From NCBI GenBank assembly GCA_021604525.1, contig BQJD01000008.1:1-64000 (forward strand): a stretch of 64,000 nucleotides of DNA, read 5' to 3'. The stretch is from a marine bacterium B5-7 (GTDB taxonomy: Bacteria > Pseudomonadota > Gammaproteobacteria > Arenicellales > CAJQKF01). The translations under genes were made by a program, and so were the position numbers. Positions 18,528 to 27,720 of the stretch are shown here, one piece after another (position 1 is the stretch's first letter; every line of letters begins with the position of its first letter). The notes below the pieces were generated by a model. It worked only from the letters and a program-made list of their open reading frames with translations. It made no database searches and was not told where the DNA came from.

Positions 18528-19361
18528 TTAATCTGTCTGTGCAAGACCCAACATTTCTCGAGATTCATGAGGTGTCGCTGGTCGTCTGTTCCGCGCATGC
18601 AGCAGGGCGGCGGCTTTTCTGACCATTGCGGCGTTGCTTTGAGCCAGATTATCTTTATCAAGACGCACGCCATCTTCCAGACCAACTCGAATATTACCGC
18701 CGAGTTCGGCGCACCAGTCGGCAACATCAAACTGGTGCCGCCCAACACCGGCGGCCACCCAGGTTGCATCAGGGAGTAATGCTTCAAGTTCACCAACCAG
18801 GAATTCAAGGATATGTCTTTTTGCCGGTAATGCGTTGGGGATACCGAGGACAAACTGGACGTGTAACGGTGCCTTGAGAAGACCGTGCTTTAACAGGTCC
18901 ACTGCGCTGTACAGCATTGCCAAATCGAACACCTCAATTTCCGGTTTTATTTGATATTCAAGCATGCGGGATGCAAGCTCATCGATCAGTGCCGGTTCGT
19001 TCTCGTAAATGCTCGACTTGAAATTTACCGAGCCGGTAGCAAGTGATGCCATATCGGGCTTTAGATAAAGCGGTTTGCCCCTCGCGGCAGGATCGCGGCC
19101 GCGTCCGCCTGTTGAAAACTGGATGATCATATCCGGGCAGTGCTGACGAATTCCTTCCTGCACACGGGCAAATTTTTCAGGATCCGATGACGAAGTCTCA
19201 TCGTCGTTACGCACATGAAGGTGCACGAGACTGGAACCAGCCTCATATGCTTCGCAGGTCGATTCGATTTGCTCTTCCTGGGTAATGGGTACTGCCGGGT
19301 TCATGGACTTTCTGGTTTGCGATCCGGTGATCGCGGTGGTGATGATGCAAGCTTCGTTCAT
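18528..19361 (-). CDS. Beta-keto acid cleavage enzyme (BKACE, DUF849)
   Basis: A 277-aa member of the BKACE family, zinc enzymes that split a 3-keto acid with acetyl-CoA to give acetoacetate and a new acyl-CoA. KCE of lysine fermentation is the founding member. The zinc ligands sit in SLVHLHVRND; other family features are IIQFSTGGRGRD, PEIEVFDLAML, and the C-terminal GGNIRVGLEDGVRLDK with the metal-binding Glu. Substrate cannot be read from sequence. It stands alone on its strand, with no carnitine, lysine or aromatic catabolic genes beside it. Confidence 0.9.
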   Translation of the reverse strand: MNEACIITTAITGSQTRKSMNPAVPITQEEQIESTCEAYEAGSSLVHLHVRNDDETSSSDPEKFARVQEGIRQHCPDMIIQFSTGGRGRDPAARGKPLYLKPDMASLATGSVNFKSSIYENEPALIDELASRMLEYQIKPEIEVFDLAMLYSAVDLLKHGLLKAPLHVQFVLGIPNALPAKRHILEFLVGELEALLPDATWVAAGVGRHQFDVADWCAELGGNIRVGLEDGVRLDKDNLAQSNAAMVRKAAALLHARNRRPATPHESREMLGLAQTD

Positions 19362-19604
19362 GATGATTTATCCGTACGCTGGCAGTAATGTGTGATGGTT
19401 ACGAAATTCCGTAATCAGGTTTGATATGATTTTGGCATATCGGGCTGCGTTAATCCCAATCTTTACACAATGGGTTTAGCGAATAGCCTTCACCGTTCAT
19501 GGCATTACTTTATAAAGCCAGGGTCATGACACGGCTAAACATAAATAACTTACACCATCTCAAACGCCCAAGCTTTTTGGGCTTGCCAGACGAGGAAATA
19601 AATA

Positions 19605-19976
19605 ATGAAAACACTAACCGGATCGTGTCACTGTGGCAGTGTCATTTTTGAGGTCGATGTCGCAGATAAACTTGAAGATCCAAGACGTTGCGACTGTTCC
19701 CTATGCCGACGCAAAGGCGCGATCATGGCCGGTGTGCCGCTTGATCGACTACGGGTGATTCAAGGCAGTGATGCCTTAACGTTGTATCAGTGGAATACAC
19801 ATGTTGCCAAGCATTGGTTCTGCAGTCGATGCGGTATTTATACCCACCATCAGCGACGCAGTAATCCCGAAGAGTATGGCTTCAATGTGGGCTGTCTGGA
19901 TCAAATTGATGTTCACTCACTAGGCGAGATTCCAATGGGTCGCGGGAGTGAAATGTCAGTGGTGGAGGATTCCTGA
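19605..19976 (+). CDS. GFA/CENP-V family zinc protein
   Basis: A 123-aa protein of the GFA fold, named after glutathione-dependent formaldehyde-activating enzyme. Zinc-binding cysteines are in GSCHCGSV, RRCDCSLCRRKG and WFCSRCGIYTHHQ. Most family members have no proven activity, so the name should not be read as a function. GAGGAAATAAAT gives the ribosome site. Just upstream, GCCCAA (19566-19571) and TTGGGC (19577-19582) form a small hairpin. It converges on the broken nasA. Confidence 0.88.
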   Translation: MKTLTGSCHCGSVIFEVDVADKLEDPRRCDCSLCRRKGAIMAGVPLDRLRVIQGSDALTLYQWNTHVAKHWFCSRCGIYTHHQRRSNPEEYGFNVGCLDQIDVHSLGEIPMGRGSEMSVVEDS

Positions 19977-19980
19977 TCTT

Positions 19981-21330
19981 CTATTCGGACAGGCTCCTGG
20001 CTCCACCGGTCCCGGATTTCCTGACTGTCCCAATAATGGATTCAATTTCCGGGATACAGGATCCGCAGCCGGTTCCCGCACGGGTTACAGCTCCCACGGC
20101 ATCGGCTGAATCGAGTTGATTCTCATTGATGATGCTTATCAGGGTTTTTTCTCCAACGTTATGGCATGCGCACACGGTCCTTCCAGGAATCTGGACACCG
20201 TCTGGAGGTTTCCCGGCCAATATGGCCCGGCGTAGCGCGCCATCAATTGACTTGTGCCCCATGAGACTTGCCAGCCAGTCATTACTGGTATGGGCCTCGT
20301 TGCTGGATAGAAACAGGCATGAGATCAGGATGCCGTCTTCGATACGGGCGTAGCGATAACGACCACTGACCGGATCCGGTCCGCGTCTGGCATGCTGACC
20401 ACCGGATTGGTGGCCATAATCCAGACAACGCGAATTCGCCCATTTTCAATGGCATTGAAAAGGTCGACCGCTTTGAGACCAGGATCTGTGGCAACATTTT
20501 CCGAGTTCCAGAAACGCTTTGCTCGATCAATATTTGCACTGGAAAAATCCATTTGCGCCGCTAACTGGTTGGCGAGTCCGCCGACTTCACGTCCACCCAT
20601 GGCGTTGGGTTGTCCCGTCAGAGAAAACGGGCCGGCGCCGGCTTTGCCGATACGGCCGGTCAGGAGATGGCAGTTGATAATTGCATTAACATTATCGGCG
20701 AACCACTGGAAGAATTTCGAGATATCCCGTGCGGCAATACCGCAGCGGGTGGCGGCGATAGTCACCGGATCGCCGTCGCCCGCTGCGTTTATTGCATTTT
20801 CAAGACCCAGTGTATGGGTATCCACGTATACCTGGTCAATATGGTTGTTGATATACAGGTAACGCAATAAGTTGTTGAACAGTTCCAGATCGGTTCCGGG
20901 TTGCGGTGCCAGATGCAGATCGACGATGTCGGCGGTCGCGGTGCGTCGTGGATCTATCAGGACAACCCGCATACCAGGTTGCTGCGGCGTGCCTCACGAA
21001 TGCGCTGGAAAAGGACGGGATGACACCATGCGGTGTTGGACCCGACCAAAACCGCCAGATCGGCAACCTCCAGGTCTTCATAGCTGCACGGTACTGTATC
21101 GCTACCAAAGGCTCGTTTGTAACCGGCAACCGAAGAAGACATGCACAAGCGGGAGTTGGTATCAATGTTGCCACTGCCAATAAATCCTTTCATCAATTTA
21201 TTGGCAACATAGTAATCTTCGGTGAGCAGTTGTCCCGAGACATAAAATGCCATAATGATGGATAGCGACATGACGGTGCAAAATATCAATCCGAATAGTC
21301 TGTTACGGCCGGCGCGTGACAGCATGACTT
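19981..21330 (-). pseudogene. nasA: Broken assimilatory nitrate reductase NasA
   Basis: Three pieces of a NasA-type molybdopterin nitrate reductase lie in order on the minus strand in different frames. The first (to about 20975) has FYVSGQLLTEDYYVANKLMK, NTNAWCHP-like residues and VLFQRI. A one-base shift near 20965 leads into RVVLIDPRRTATADIVDLHL and a long catalytic segment to VVSMPDADRIRSV. There the frame changes and about 300 internal residues are missing. The last piece keeps the C-terminal BFD-like [2Fe-2S] domain (TVCACHNVGEKT and AGTGCGSCIPEIE). The N-terminal [4Fe-4S] segment is also absent. The gene cannot make a working enzyme. No nirBD, nasF or nrt genes remain nearby. Confidence 0.9.
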
Positions 21331-21900
21331 CCATGTTCATCGTTAGTAGAACTCCTTTATCCAGTCTGTAATGCAGATGATGTTCCCAGGTAGATAAAGA
21401 ATCGGGACCGAGACGTGAGGACAATTGATAACACGAGCTACTTATGTTTCGCGCATATCAAACGGCCTGCAACGGCACAGATTCTTTGTCTGTGTACTCG
21501 TTAAGCAATACCCGTGCCGATATCACTGGGATATGAATTCGATTGTTTTATTGGTGTTTCCCGGGAAGCATGGTCAAGACGTCAACACTTATCAGGCACT
21601 ATCCTGGTGCGGCACTGCACCAACAAAGGAGTTGTAAAAATTATTATCAGGATTTCAGGGAGGTCCGGTCTGGTTACCAACGCCATACATCCCATGACGC
21701 GAAAATTCCAGAGGAAATGCGTTTCACAGCGGTAATTGGTTGTAACTTCACATCCTGATCTGCCAACCCGTTTTATCTCAGTGAAAGAATAAAGCCATTG
21801 ATCTTCTACGGCACAGCAGTGATCAAAATTAATATGAATTGTTCATTCACGGTACAGCAGACCTTCAATAGGCTATGTGCCTGTAAGTGGTTATGTAACG
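21331..21900. other. Long gap, probably decayed sequence
   Basis: About 570 bp upstream of the nasA remnant with only short, unconvincing open frames on both strands. It may contain further wreckage of a nitrate-assimilation operon, but I could recognise nothing in translation. Confidence 0.4.
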
Positions 21901-21992
21901 AAACCTCGCGTCTTGAGATACACATTCCAGGGTCATATACGAGCGTGTAATGCGAGGTGTCATAACAGTCATACACATCATGGAGGTTTATC
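21901..21992 (+). promoter_or_regulatory. Leader with two mutually exclusive pairings, one blocking the ribosome site
   Basis: Upstream of the glycine-zipper gene, AAACCTCGC (21901-21909) can pair in two ways. ACCTCGC matches GCGAGGT (21952-21958) perfectly, forming a hairpin. AAACCTC matches GAGGTTT (21983-21989), which is the ribosome-binding site of the gene starting at 21993. The two pairings share the same bases, so only one can form. This is a read-by-eye prediction. Confidence 0.4.
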
Positions 21993-22829
21993 ATGAACAA
22001 ACATATTGGAATGATTTTTACGGTATCAGTTATAGTTGCATCACTGATTGCCACACCGGTATTCGCACAATCCCAGGAGAGTTGGCAGGAAAAACTGAAC
22101 AGGCAACTGCGCAATGAAAACGTCACCCGCGCTATTGGCTCTGTTGCGGGCGCGTTACTGGGTACCCAGATTGGCGGTGGCAGCGGCAAGATCGCGGCTA
22201 TTGCAGTTGGTACCCTGGCCGGTTACTGGCTGGGCGGCAAGTTCAGCGAGAGTTTGAACAATGCCGATCGGGTAGGTATCGCCGGTGCTACAGAACGCGC
22301 TATCCAGTCAGGACAAACTACTTCCTGGAGTAATCCCGATACAGGTACTCGCACCCGGGTCATGGTCAAGGATGAACCATACGTAAACAGGAGTCGATCA
22401 AGTAACAAACTGGCATCGCTTGATCAGTTGCCGCCGATCGAGTTTGCCAACAGTTATTACGAGCCTACAGTGAATATCAATGTTCGTGGTGGCCCGAACA
22501 CCGACTATCAGATTCTGCATACACTCAAGAAAGGTACAAGTGTTCCGGTCATTGGACGTGTGGTCGATTCAAACTGGTTGTTGATCGCCAATAATGGAAC
22601 GGCAGATGGCTTTGTCTATGGACCGCTGATGGAACTTACCGACGATACTGATCAAGTCGGTAATGCCGTTCGTGACTCGATGGACAAAGGCCTGTCGAGC
22701 GAGCGCTACCAAGTGGTGGATTCAACCTGTCGGAAGGTTACGCAGGAGGTTATGCTGAAAGACGGTGCCAAGGATACTCATAGCTTCACGGTTTGCAGAC
22801 AGAATGATGGCAACTGGGTGGAGGTTTGA
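21993..22829 (+). CDS. Glycine-zipper outer-membrane-type protein with SH3 domain
   Basis: A 278-aa exported protein. A signal peptide ends at ATPVFAQ (about residue 26). Residues about 45-85 form a glycine-zipper segment (GSVAGALLGTQIGGGSGKIAAIAVG then LAGYWLGGK) as in the Rickettsia 17-kDa antigen family; the string is cited only for position. Residues about 148-210 are a bacterial SH3 domain (TVNINVRGGPNTDYQIL, GFVYGPL). A C-terminal part with two Cys (STCRKVTQEV, FTVCRQNDG) resembles surface-antigen tails. GGAGG precedes the ATG. It shares an operon with the next gene. Probably an envelope protein; function unknown. Confidence 0.85.
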   Translation: MNKHIGMIFTVSVIVASLIATPVFAQSQESWQEKLNRQLRNENVTRAIGSVAGALLGTQIGGGSGKIAAIAVGTLAGYWLGGKFSESLNNADRVGIAGATERAIQSGQTTSWSNPDTGTRTRVMVKDEPYVNRSRSSNKLASLDQLPPIEFANSYYEPTVNINVRGGPNTDYQILHTLKKGTSVPVIGRVVDSNWLLIANNGTADGFVYGPLMELTDDTDQVGNAVRDSMDKGLSSERYQVVDSTCRKVTQEVMLKDGAKDTHSFTVCRQNDGNWVEV

Positions 22830-22831
22830 AG

Positions 22832-23830
22832 ATGAGAAACCTGGCAAGAATTTACGCTGTCATCATTGTGGTGTTGTTTGCAACGATATTGCCGTCATTC
22901 GCCAATGCCGATAGAACGCTGATCAGAAATGACGATATCACAGTGTACGTCGATGAATCGCTTGATTGCGATCAATCAGGCAAGGTGACGATTGAATCAA
23001 GTGGCTTTGAGATTTTCGAAGCCGATTCTATACAGATGCAGACATTGATCGATGCAACACAGGCGATGCTTCGATATGAATGCCCTCAGATCGAACAAAT
23101 TAACATTTCTGGTTTTTTGAAAGGCCTTCCGGATTCGGTCTTTGCGGGTTTTGCCGACGGGTCCGATCTCTTTAAAGTCACCAGCAAACGTTCTATTACC
23201 TCGAAGGAGGTAAAGGCAGAGACGACATCGGTTTCAGCGAACTCGGATCAGCCGATTGCCAACGATATCGACCGTGAAATCGACGTCGTGTCAATCAAGC
23301 TCGACATGACGGTTAATGAGGTCAGTGAAATCATGGATGAAAGATTCGGATCCAAACCTTCCTATGATCGTCGCACAGGTGTACTGACCTTCGACTCCAG
23401 TGGTTGTCTTGACGGGGATGATCGTGATACCGAGCTAAAATGTATAAATGCATGGTTCACCGATAAACGTGTTGCAACCCTGTACCGATTAAACTACAAA
23501 CAGGTGGTCGATGCGGAACTTGACGATATTCGAGGTGCATTGATCGATAAGTTTGGACGCCCCGATGCTGACGAGAAAATTCGCAAGGCAAATGGCAGGG
23601 AGATGATCTGGCGTTCACAATCGGTGAGTGCTGATGGTCGAGTGATCCATGAAGAACTCAATGCACGACTTATCGCCCGTGGCGATATTGTCGTTGTCGA
23701 TCTCGAGCTTAATGACCCGGATCAGATACCAGCCCACATTCAAGCCAGTAGAATTGATTCAAACAGCGAATCAATTCAGGGACCAAAGAGCAATGCGGCT
23801 GGCAAGGGTAAGCTGGATTTAACGCTTTAA
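22832..23830 (+). CDS. Exported protein of unknown function
   Basis: A 332-aa protein with an N-terminal signal peptide (IIVVLFATILPSFANA). No domain is recognised. The middle (about 150-185) reads EIDVVSIKLDMTVNEVSEIM, and the following part with Cys pairs SSGCLDGDD and LKCINAW looks like a folded exported domain. The start is taken at the ATG at 22832, seven nt after the GGAGG that overlaps the end of the upstream gene; a TTG two codons earlier is less likely. Cotranscription with the glycine-zipper/SH3 gene suggests a shared envelope role. Confidence 0.8.
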   Translation: MRNLARIYAVIIVVLFATILPSFANADRTLIRNDDITVYVDESLDCDQSGKVTIESSGFEIFEADSIQMQTLIDATQAMLRYECPQIEQINISGFLKGLPDSVFAGFADGSDLFKVTSKRSITSKEVKAETTSVSANSDQPIANDIDREIDVVSIKLDMTVNEVSEIMDERFGSKPSYDRRTGVLTFDSSGCLDGDDRDTELKCINAWFTDKRVATLYRLNYKQVVDAELDDIRGALIDKFGRPDADEKIRKANGREMIWRSQSVSADGRVIHEELNARLIARGDIVVVDLELNDPDQIPAHIQASRIDSNSESIQGPKSNAAGKGKLDLTL

Positions 23831-23840
23831 CAGCAATAGA

Positions 23841-23889
23841 AAAGCAGGCCACGGTTCGAAATTTTAATTCTCGGACCGTGACCCGCTTT
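23841..23889. terminator. Bidirectional terminator-like hairpin between convergent genes
   Basis: A ten-base-pair stem, CACGGTTCGA (23850-23859) with TCGGACCGTG (23871-23880), has one G-T pair and an 11-nt loop. Outer pairing of AAAGC with GCTTT (23841-23845, 23885-23889) extends it. It sits exactly between the ends of the exported-protein gene and nrdJb and can serve both strands. Confidence 0.65.
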
Positions 23890-23923
23890 AATTGATTCGT
23901 CCGGCGGAATTACGGTATCGAAC

Positions 23924-24736
23924 TTAGCCGCACTTGGAATCGCCGCAATTCAGGCAGGTCATACAGCCATCGAGCATCACCACGGCCTTGGTCTGGCATT
24001 TGCGGCACAGGCTTGCACCATCGGGAAAGCTCAGGTCGCTGGCCGTGTCATCGGACGCCGCAGCATCAGCAGCAATGCGGTCACTTCGCTGTTCAAACTC
24101 ACGACGTTTGTCGTCCATGAGTTTCTTGCGATGTTCATCCGGCTCCTCGTCGCGAATCATGCCGATCATGCGCATGTGTGCGTCAATGGCATCGCCAATC
24201 TCGGCAACCAGCGACGGCGTATAACGGCCGCCGCGCTTGAAGTAGCCGCCCTGCGGGTCGAACACACTGCGCAATTCCTCCACCAGGAATGTCACGTCGC
24301 CACCCTTACGAAATACTGCCGAGATGATGCGCGTCAGGGCAACAATCCACTGGAAGTGATCCATGTTCTTCGAGTTGATAAAAATCTCGAATGGTCGGCG
24401 CTTTTCATATGGTGTTTGCGGGTTAAGTACGATGTCGTTAATGGTCACGTAAAGGGCATGATCCGATAACGGTGTCTTGATCTTGTAGGTGCTGCCCACC
24501 AGCATGTCGGGTCGTTCCACCTTCTCATGCATTTGTACGACATTAGGCGTTGCTGCCTCGTCTCCCGGGATGGTTGCCTGATTGGCGGCAACCTCGGTTT
24601 CTGCGGGCTTGCTTTCAGTTGTCGCCCTGGTGGTAGTTATGGTGCTCGCATTGACGGAATCGCTGTCTGCGTTTGCCATGGCGTCCGGTTTAACCACGGC
24701 GTAATCGGTGATTTTCCCGGATATCTTGATACTCAT
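23924..24736 (-). CDS. nrdJb: Class II ribonucleotide reductase, C-terminal subunit NrdJb
   Basis: Second half of a split adenosylcobalamin-dependent ribonucleotide reductase. The 270-aa protein has a low-complexity N-terminus (about 20-65), then a TSCPD-type domain (about 85-190: YVTINDIVLNP, PFEIFINSKNMDHFQWIVAL, VFRKGGDVTFLVEELRSVF). It ends with a cysteine-rich tail CRKCQTKAVVMLDGCMTCLNCG, described here by its six cysteines, which is suited to re-reducing the active site or binding zinc. The split into NrdJa and NrdJb is known from Pseudomonas. It follows nrdJa by about 70 nt on the same strand. Confidence 0.92.
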   Translation of the reverse strand: MSIKISGKITDYAVVKPDAMANADSDSVNASTITTTRATTESKPAETEVAANQATIPGDEAATPNVVQMHEKVERPDMLVGSTYKIKTPLSDHALYVTINDIVLNPQTPYEKRRPFEIFINSKNMDHFQWIVALTRIISAVFRKGGDVTFLVEELRSVFDPQGGYFKRGGRYTPSLVAEIGDAIDAHMRMIGMIRDEEPDEHRKKLMDDKRREFEQRSDRIAADAAASDDTASDLSFPDGASLCRKCQTKAVVMLDGCMTCLNCGDSKCG

Positions 24737-24805
24737 GTTCGTTCTCTGGAGATTCTATTAAATTCAATAAAGGGCAATTGATTGGTTAATCAGATCAAGT
24801 CTGCG

Positions 24806-26929
24806 TTAGAACTTGCCGTAGTAGCCTTCTTTCAATGCATCGAACAGATTCGCAGCGCTATGCATCTCGCCGTCATATTCGATTTCCTCATCACCCGGTA
24901 CTTCAATCACCTCACCGCTTTCCAGTGTGAATTGATAGGTGGTGTTTTTAAGGTCGGAATCCTTGACCAGCACGCCTTGAAACGCCTCCGGATTAAAGCG
25001 AAAAGTGGTGCAGCCTTTCAGACCTTTTTCATAGGCATACAGATAGATATCCTTGAAGTCCTCGAACGGATAGTCTGATGGTACGTTGGCCGTCTTGGAA
25101 ATCGAGGAATCGATCCACTTCTGCGCTGCTGCCTGAACATCGACATGTTGTTTCGGCGTCACTTCATCGGCACTTATGAAGTAGTCGGGAAGAGGATTGC
25201 CGATGCCTGGGTTCGGATTAGCGTCGGCATCCACCAGCGTTCTGTAGGCTAGCAGCTCATAGGAGAATACATCGATTTTTTCCTTGCTTTTGCGGCCTTC
25301 ACGAATGACGTTACGGTTGTAGTGATGGGCAAAGGATGGTTCGATGCCGTTGCTGGCGTTGTTGGCCAGCGACAGACTGATGGTGCCGGTAGGCGCAATC
25401 GAGGTGTGGTGACTATAACGTGCCCCGTGTTCGGCGATGCGGTCAGTCAACTCCTTCGGAAACTGCTGCATGTATTTGCTGTAGCGCGCCATCAGGACGC
25501 GTCCGGGAATCTTGTCGCCGATCCCGTAGCCGTCGTCTGCCAGTTGCGGACGTTTGCGCAACATATCAGGGGTCACCTCGAATAGGTCGTCCATAATCGG
25601 CGCCGCGCCTTTTTCCATGGCGAGATCGATACCCGTTTCCCAGCCAACTTCTGCCATTTCCCTCGCGACTCGTTCGGTAAATTCAAGACTGGCCTCGTCG
25701 CCATAACGCATACGCAACATCACCAGCGCCGAGCCAAGCCCCAGAAATCCCATGCCATGACGACGCTTGTAGGCAATCTCGCTGGCCTGACCGTCGAGGG
25801 GTAGACCATTGATTTCCACGACGTTGTCGAGCATGCGGCTGAATATCGCCACCACACGGCGGAAACGGTCCCAATCGAATCCGGCTTTTTCGGTGAATGG
25901 ATCGGTGATGAACCGAGTGAGGTTGACTGATCCCAGCAGACAGCTTCCATAGGGCGGCAATGGCTGCTCGCCACAGGGGTTGGTGGCGCGTATGGTTTCA
26001 CAGAACCAGTTGTTGTTCATCTCGTTAATGCGATCGATGAGAATGAACCCGGGCTCGGCATAATCGTAGGTGGAACTCATGATGAAGTCCCACAGGCGGC
26101 GCGCCTTGATGGTGGAATATACCCGGCAGGCGACCAGTCCTTCGTCATTGGCGGTGTAGCCTTCGGTGGTCGGCCACTCATGCCAGCGGATGGCATCGGG
26201 ATTCTCGTCGATTTCCTGTCGACTTGCCGGGAACAGCAGTTCCCAGTCGCCATCGCTTTTGACTGCATCCATGAACTCATCGGTGATCAGGCATGACAGG
26301 TTGAATTGCCTTAAGCGGCCGTTCTCGCGCTTGGCGCGGATAAAATCGCGAATATCAGGATGGGTTATATCGAATGTGCCCATCTGTGCGCCGCGTCGCC
26401 CGCCCGCAGAGGATACCGTGAAGCACATGGCATCGAAGATATCCATGAACGACATCGGTCCCGAGGTATAAGCACCGGCGCCGCTGACAAAAGCACCCTT
26501 GGGCCTTAAGGTCGAGAATTCGTAGCCAATACCGCAGCCCGCCTTGAGCGTCAAACCGGCCTCGTGTACCGATTTCAAAATACCGTCCATGGAGTCGGGA
26601 ATGGTGCCCGAGACCGTGCAATTGATGGTGCTGGTAGCGGGTTTGTGTTCCAGTGCCCCGGCGTTGGAAATAATGCGTCCTGCGGGAATCGCGCCATTTT
26701 CCAGTGCCCAGAAAAACTCTTCAAACCATTTTTCACGGGTAGCGTCGTCATGTTCAGCATTGGCCAGAGCGCGGGCCACGCGCCTGTAGGTGGCCGTGAT
26801 GTCGCTGTCGATAGCCTCGCCACTTTTGGATGTGAGACGGTATTTTTTCTCCCAAATATCCAGCGACGCCTGTTGAAAGGCGATTTTGCTGGCGGCCGGC
26901 TTCAGTTCCTTGACTTTGGCGGATTTCAT
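24806..26929 (-). CDS. nrdJa: Class II (B12-dependent) ribonucleotide reductase large subunit NrdJa
   Basis: Catalytic part of the adenosylcobalamin-dependent reductase that makes deoxyribonucleotides with or without oxygen. The 707-aa protein contains ATSTINCTVSGTIPDSMDG with a redox cysteine, KAGCGIGYEFSTLRPKGA, the loop ATNPCGEQPLPPYGSC with the radical-site Cys and Glu, and ASNGIEPSFAHHYNRNV. The C-terminus has GLKGCTTFRFNP. Together with NrdJb it gives a full-length enzyme. No cobalamin riboswitch was evident upstream. No class I reductase is in the window. Confidence 0.95.
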   Translation of the reverse strand: MKSAKVKELKPAASKIAFQQASLDIWEKKYRLTSKSGEAIDSDITATYRRVARALANAEHDDATREKWFEEFFWALENGAIPAGRIISNAGALEHKPATSTINCTVSGTIPDSMDGILKSVHEAGLTLKAGCGIGYEFSTLRPKGAFVSGAGAYTSGPMSFMDIFDAMCFTVSSAGGRRGAQMGTFDITHPDIRDFIRAKRENGRLRQFNLSCLITDEFMDAVKSDGDWELLFPASRQEIDENPDAIRWHEWPTTEGYTANDEGLVACRVYSTIKARRLWDFIMSSTYDYAEPGFILIDRINEMNNNWFCETIRATNPCGEQPLPPYGSCLLGSVNLTRFITDPFTEKAGFDWDRFRRVVAIFSRMLDNVVEINGLPLDGQASEIAYKRRHGMGFLGLGSALVMLRMRYGDEASLEFTERVAREMAEVGWETGIDLAMEKGAAPIMDDLFEVTPDMLRKRPQLADDGYGIGDKIPGRVLMARYSKYMQQFPKELTDRIAEHGARYSHHTSIAPTGTISLSLANNASNGIEPSFAHHYNRNVIREGRKSKEKIDVFSYELLAYRTLVDADANPNPGIGNPLPDYFISADEVTPKQHVDVQAAAQKWIDSSISKTANVPSDYPFEDFKDIYLYAYEKGLKGCTTFRFNPEAFQGVLVKDSDLKNTTYQFTLESGEVIEVPGDEEIEYDGEMHSAANLFDALKEGYYGKF

Positions 26930-27671
26930 TCTTTATTCGACTCCTTTGATCGACAATGTTCGTTTAATTTCCCTATTCGGAATCAGTAACGTGGTGATGC
27001 TGTATTTCAAAATTTTCTCGTTGGCCCGACTGTGTCTGCGGGGCTGTCCCAAGTATTCATTACAGGGTTTTCTTTCCGGAATTTTATTCCCTGGATTTTT
27101 GTCTTAAGTTTTTCCTTCAGGTTGTGTATTTTAGCCTGGTTAAACTCATCCTCAGGATTTGTTAACTCCGCAAATCCGGTTTGACAGAAATTCGGTTTCG
27201 TCAGCCAATCCGGCAACACATAATGTGTAGTCGAAATTTCTACTGACAGGAACCTCATACTGACATTTTGACGCGATCATGAGACGCGTCGTACCGTTCA
27301 CAATTTCCCCCTGCCGACCCAGTTGCGATGTGATCTGTGCCATGATTTACTGCTTGTTGTGAGTCCGCCCCATAGTGGCGGGTTCACAACCCTTTATGGC
27401 GCTCTTGAAACAGCAAATCGGAAACAGGCTGAATCTGGCAAAGAACACAACATCTGGGCTATTTGGTTAGAATAACCCCTATATCTTGTGATCGCAAATG
27501 ATATTTTCAATCCCGGCGTTGCACTGAATCAGGGCATTGGCAAGACCTTGACCTCGCACCGATTTTGAGGTTTCAGGGATTAATTTTTGGTAGAAATAGG
27601 GTTGTCATGAAGGTGTTTATACTCATGGTCTTCCGTCCTTTGCTCACTGTTTCGCTTAAAGAACAGGCCAC
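26930..27671. other. Long leader/gap upstream of nrdJa
   Basis: About 740 bp with no secure gene. Two overlapping small minus-strand frames occur: 27152-27343 (63 codons, starting MAQITSQLGRQGEIVNG) and 27007-27258 (83 codons). They could be one frameshifted small gene or chance. ACACATAATGTGT (27216-27228) is a perfect 13-bp palindrome, a possible regulator site. GTGAGTCCGCC and GGCGGGTTCAC (27358-27386) form a stem with two G-T pairs. I found no B12-box sequence. Confidence 0.4.
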
Positions 27672-27720
27672 GTGCCATCAAGGACGAATACTTATCGCAA
27701 AATTCATGGGAGACGGCTCA

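Noticed and set aside
27600-27640. Pho box before the phoX remnant
   Set aside because: Only one half-site-like TTGTCAT was visible, without the second repeat at proper spacing.
26930-27671. Cobalamin riboswitch expected for a B12-dependent reductase
   Set aside because: No B12-box-like sequence or suitable stem arrangement was seen on the minus strand.
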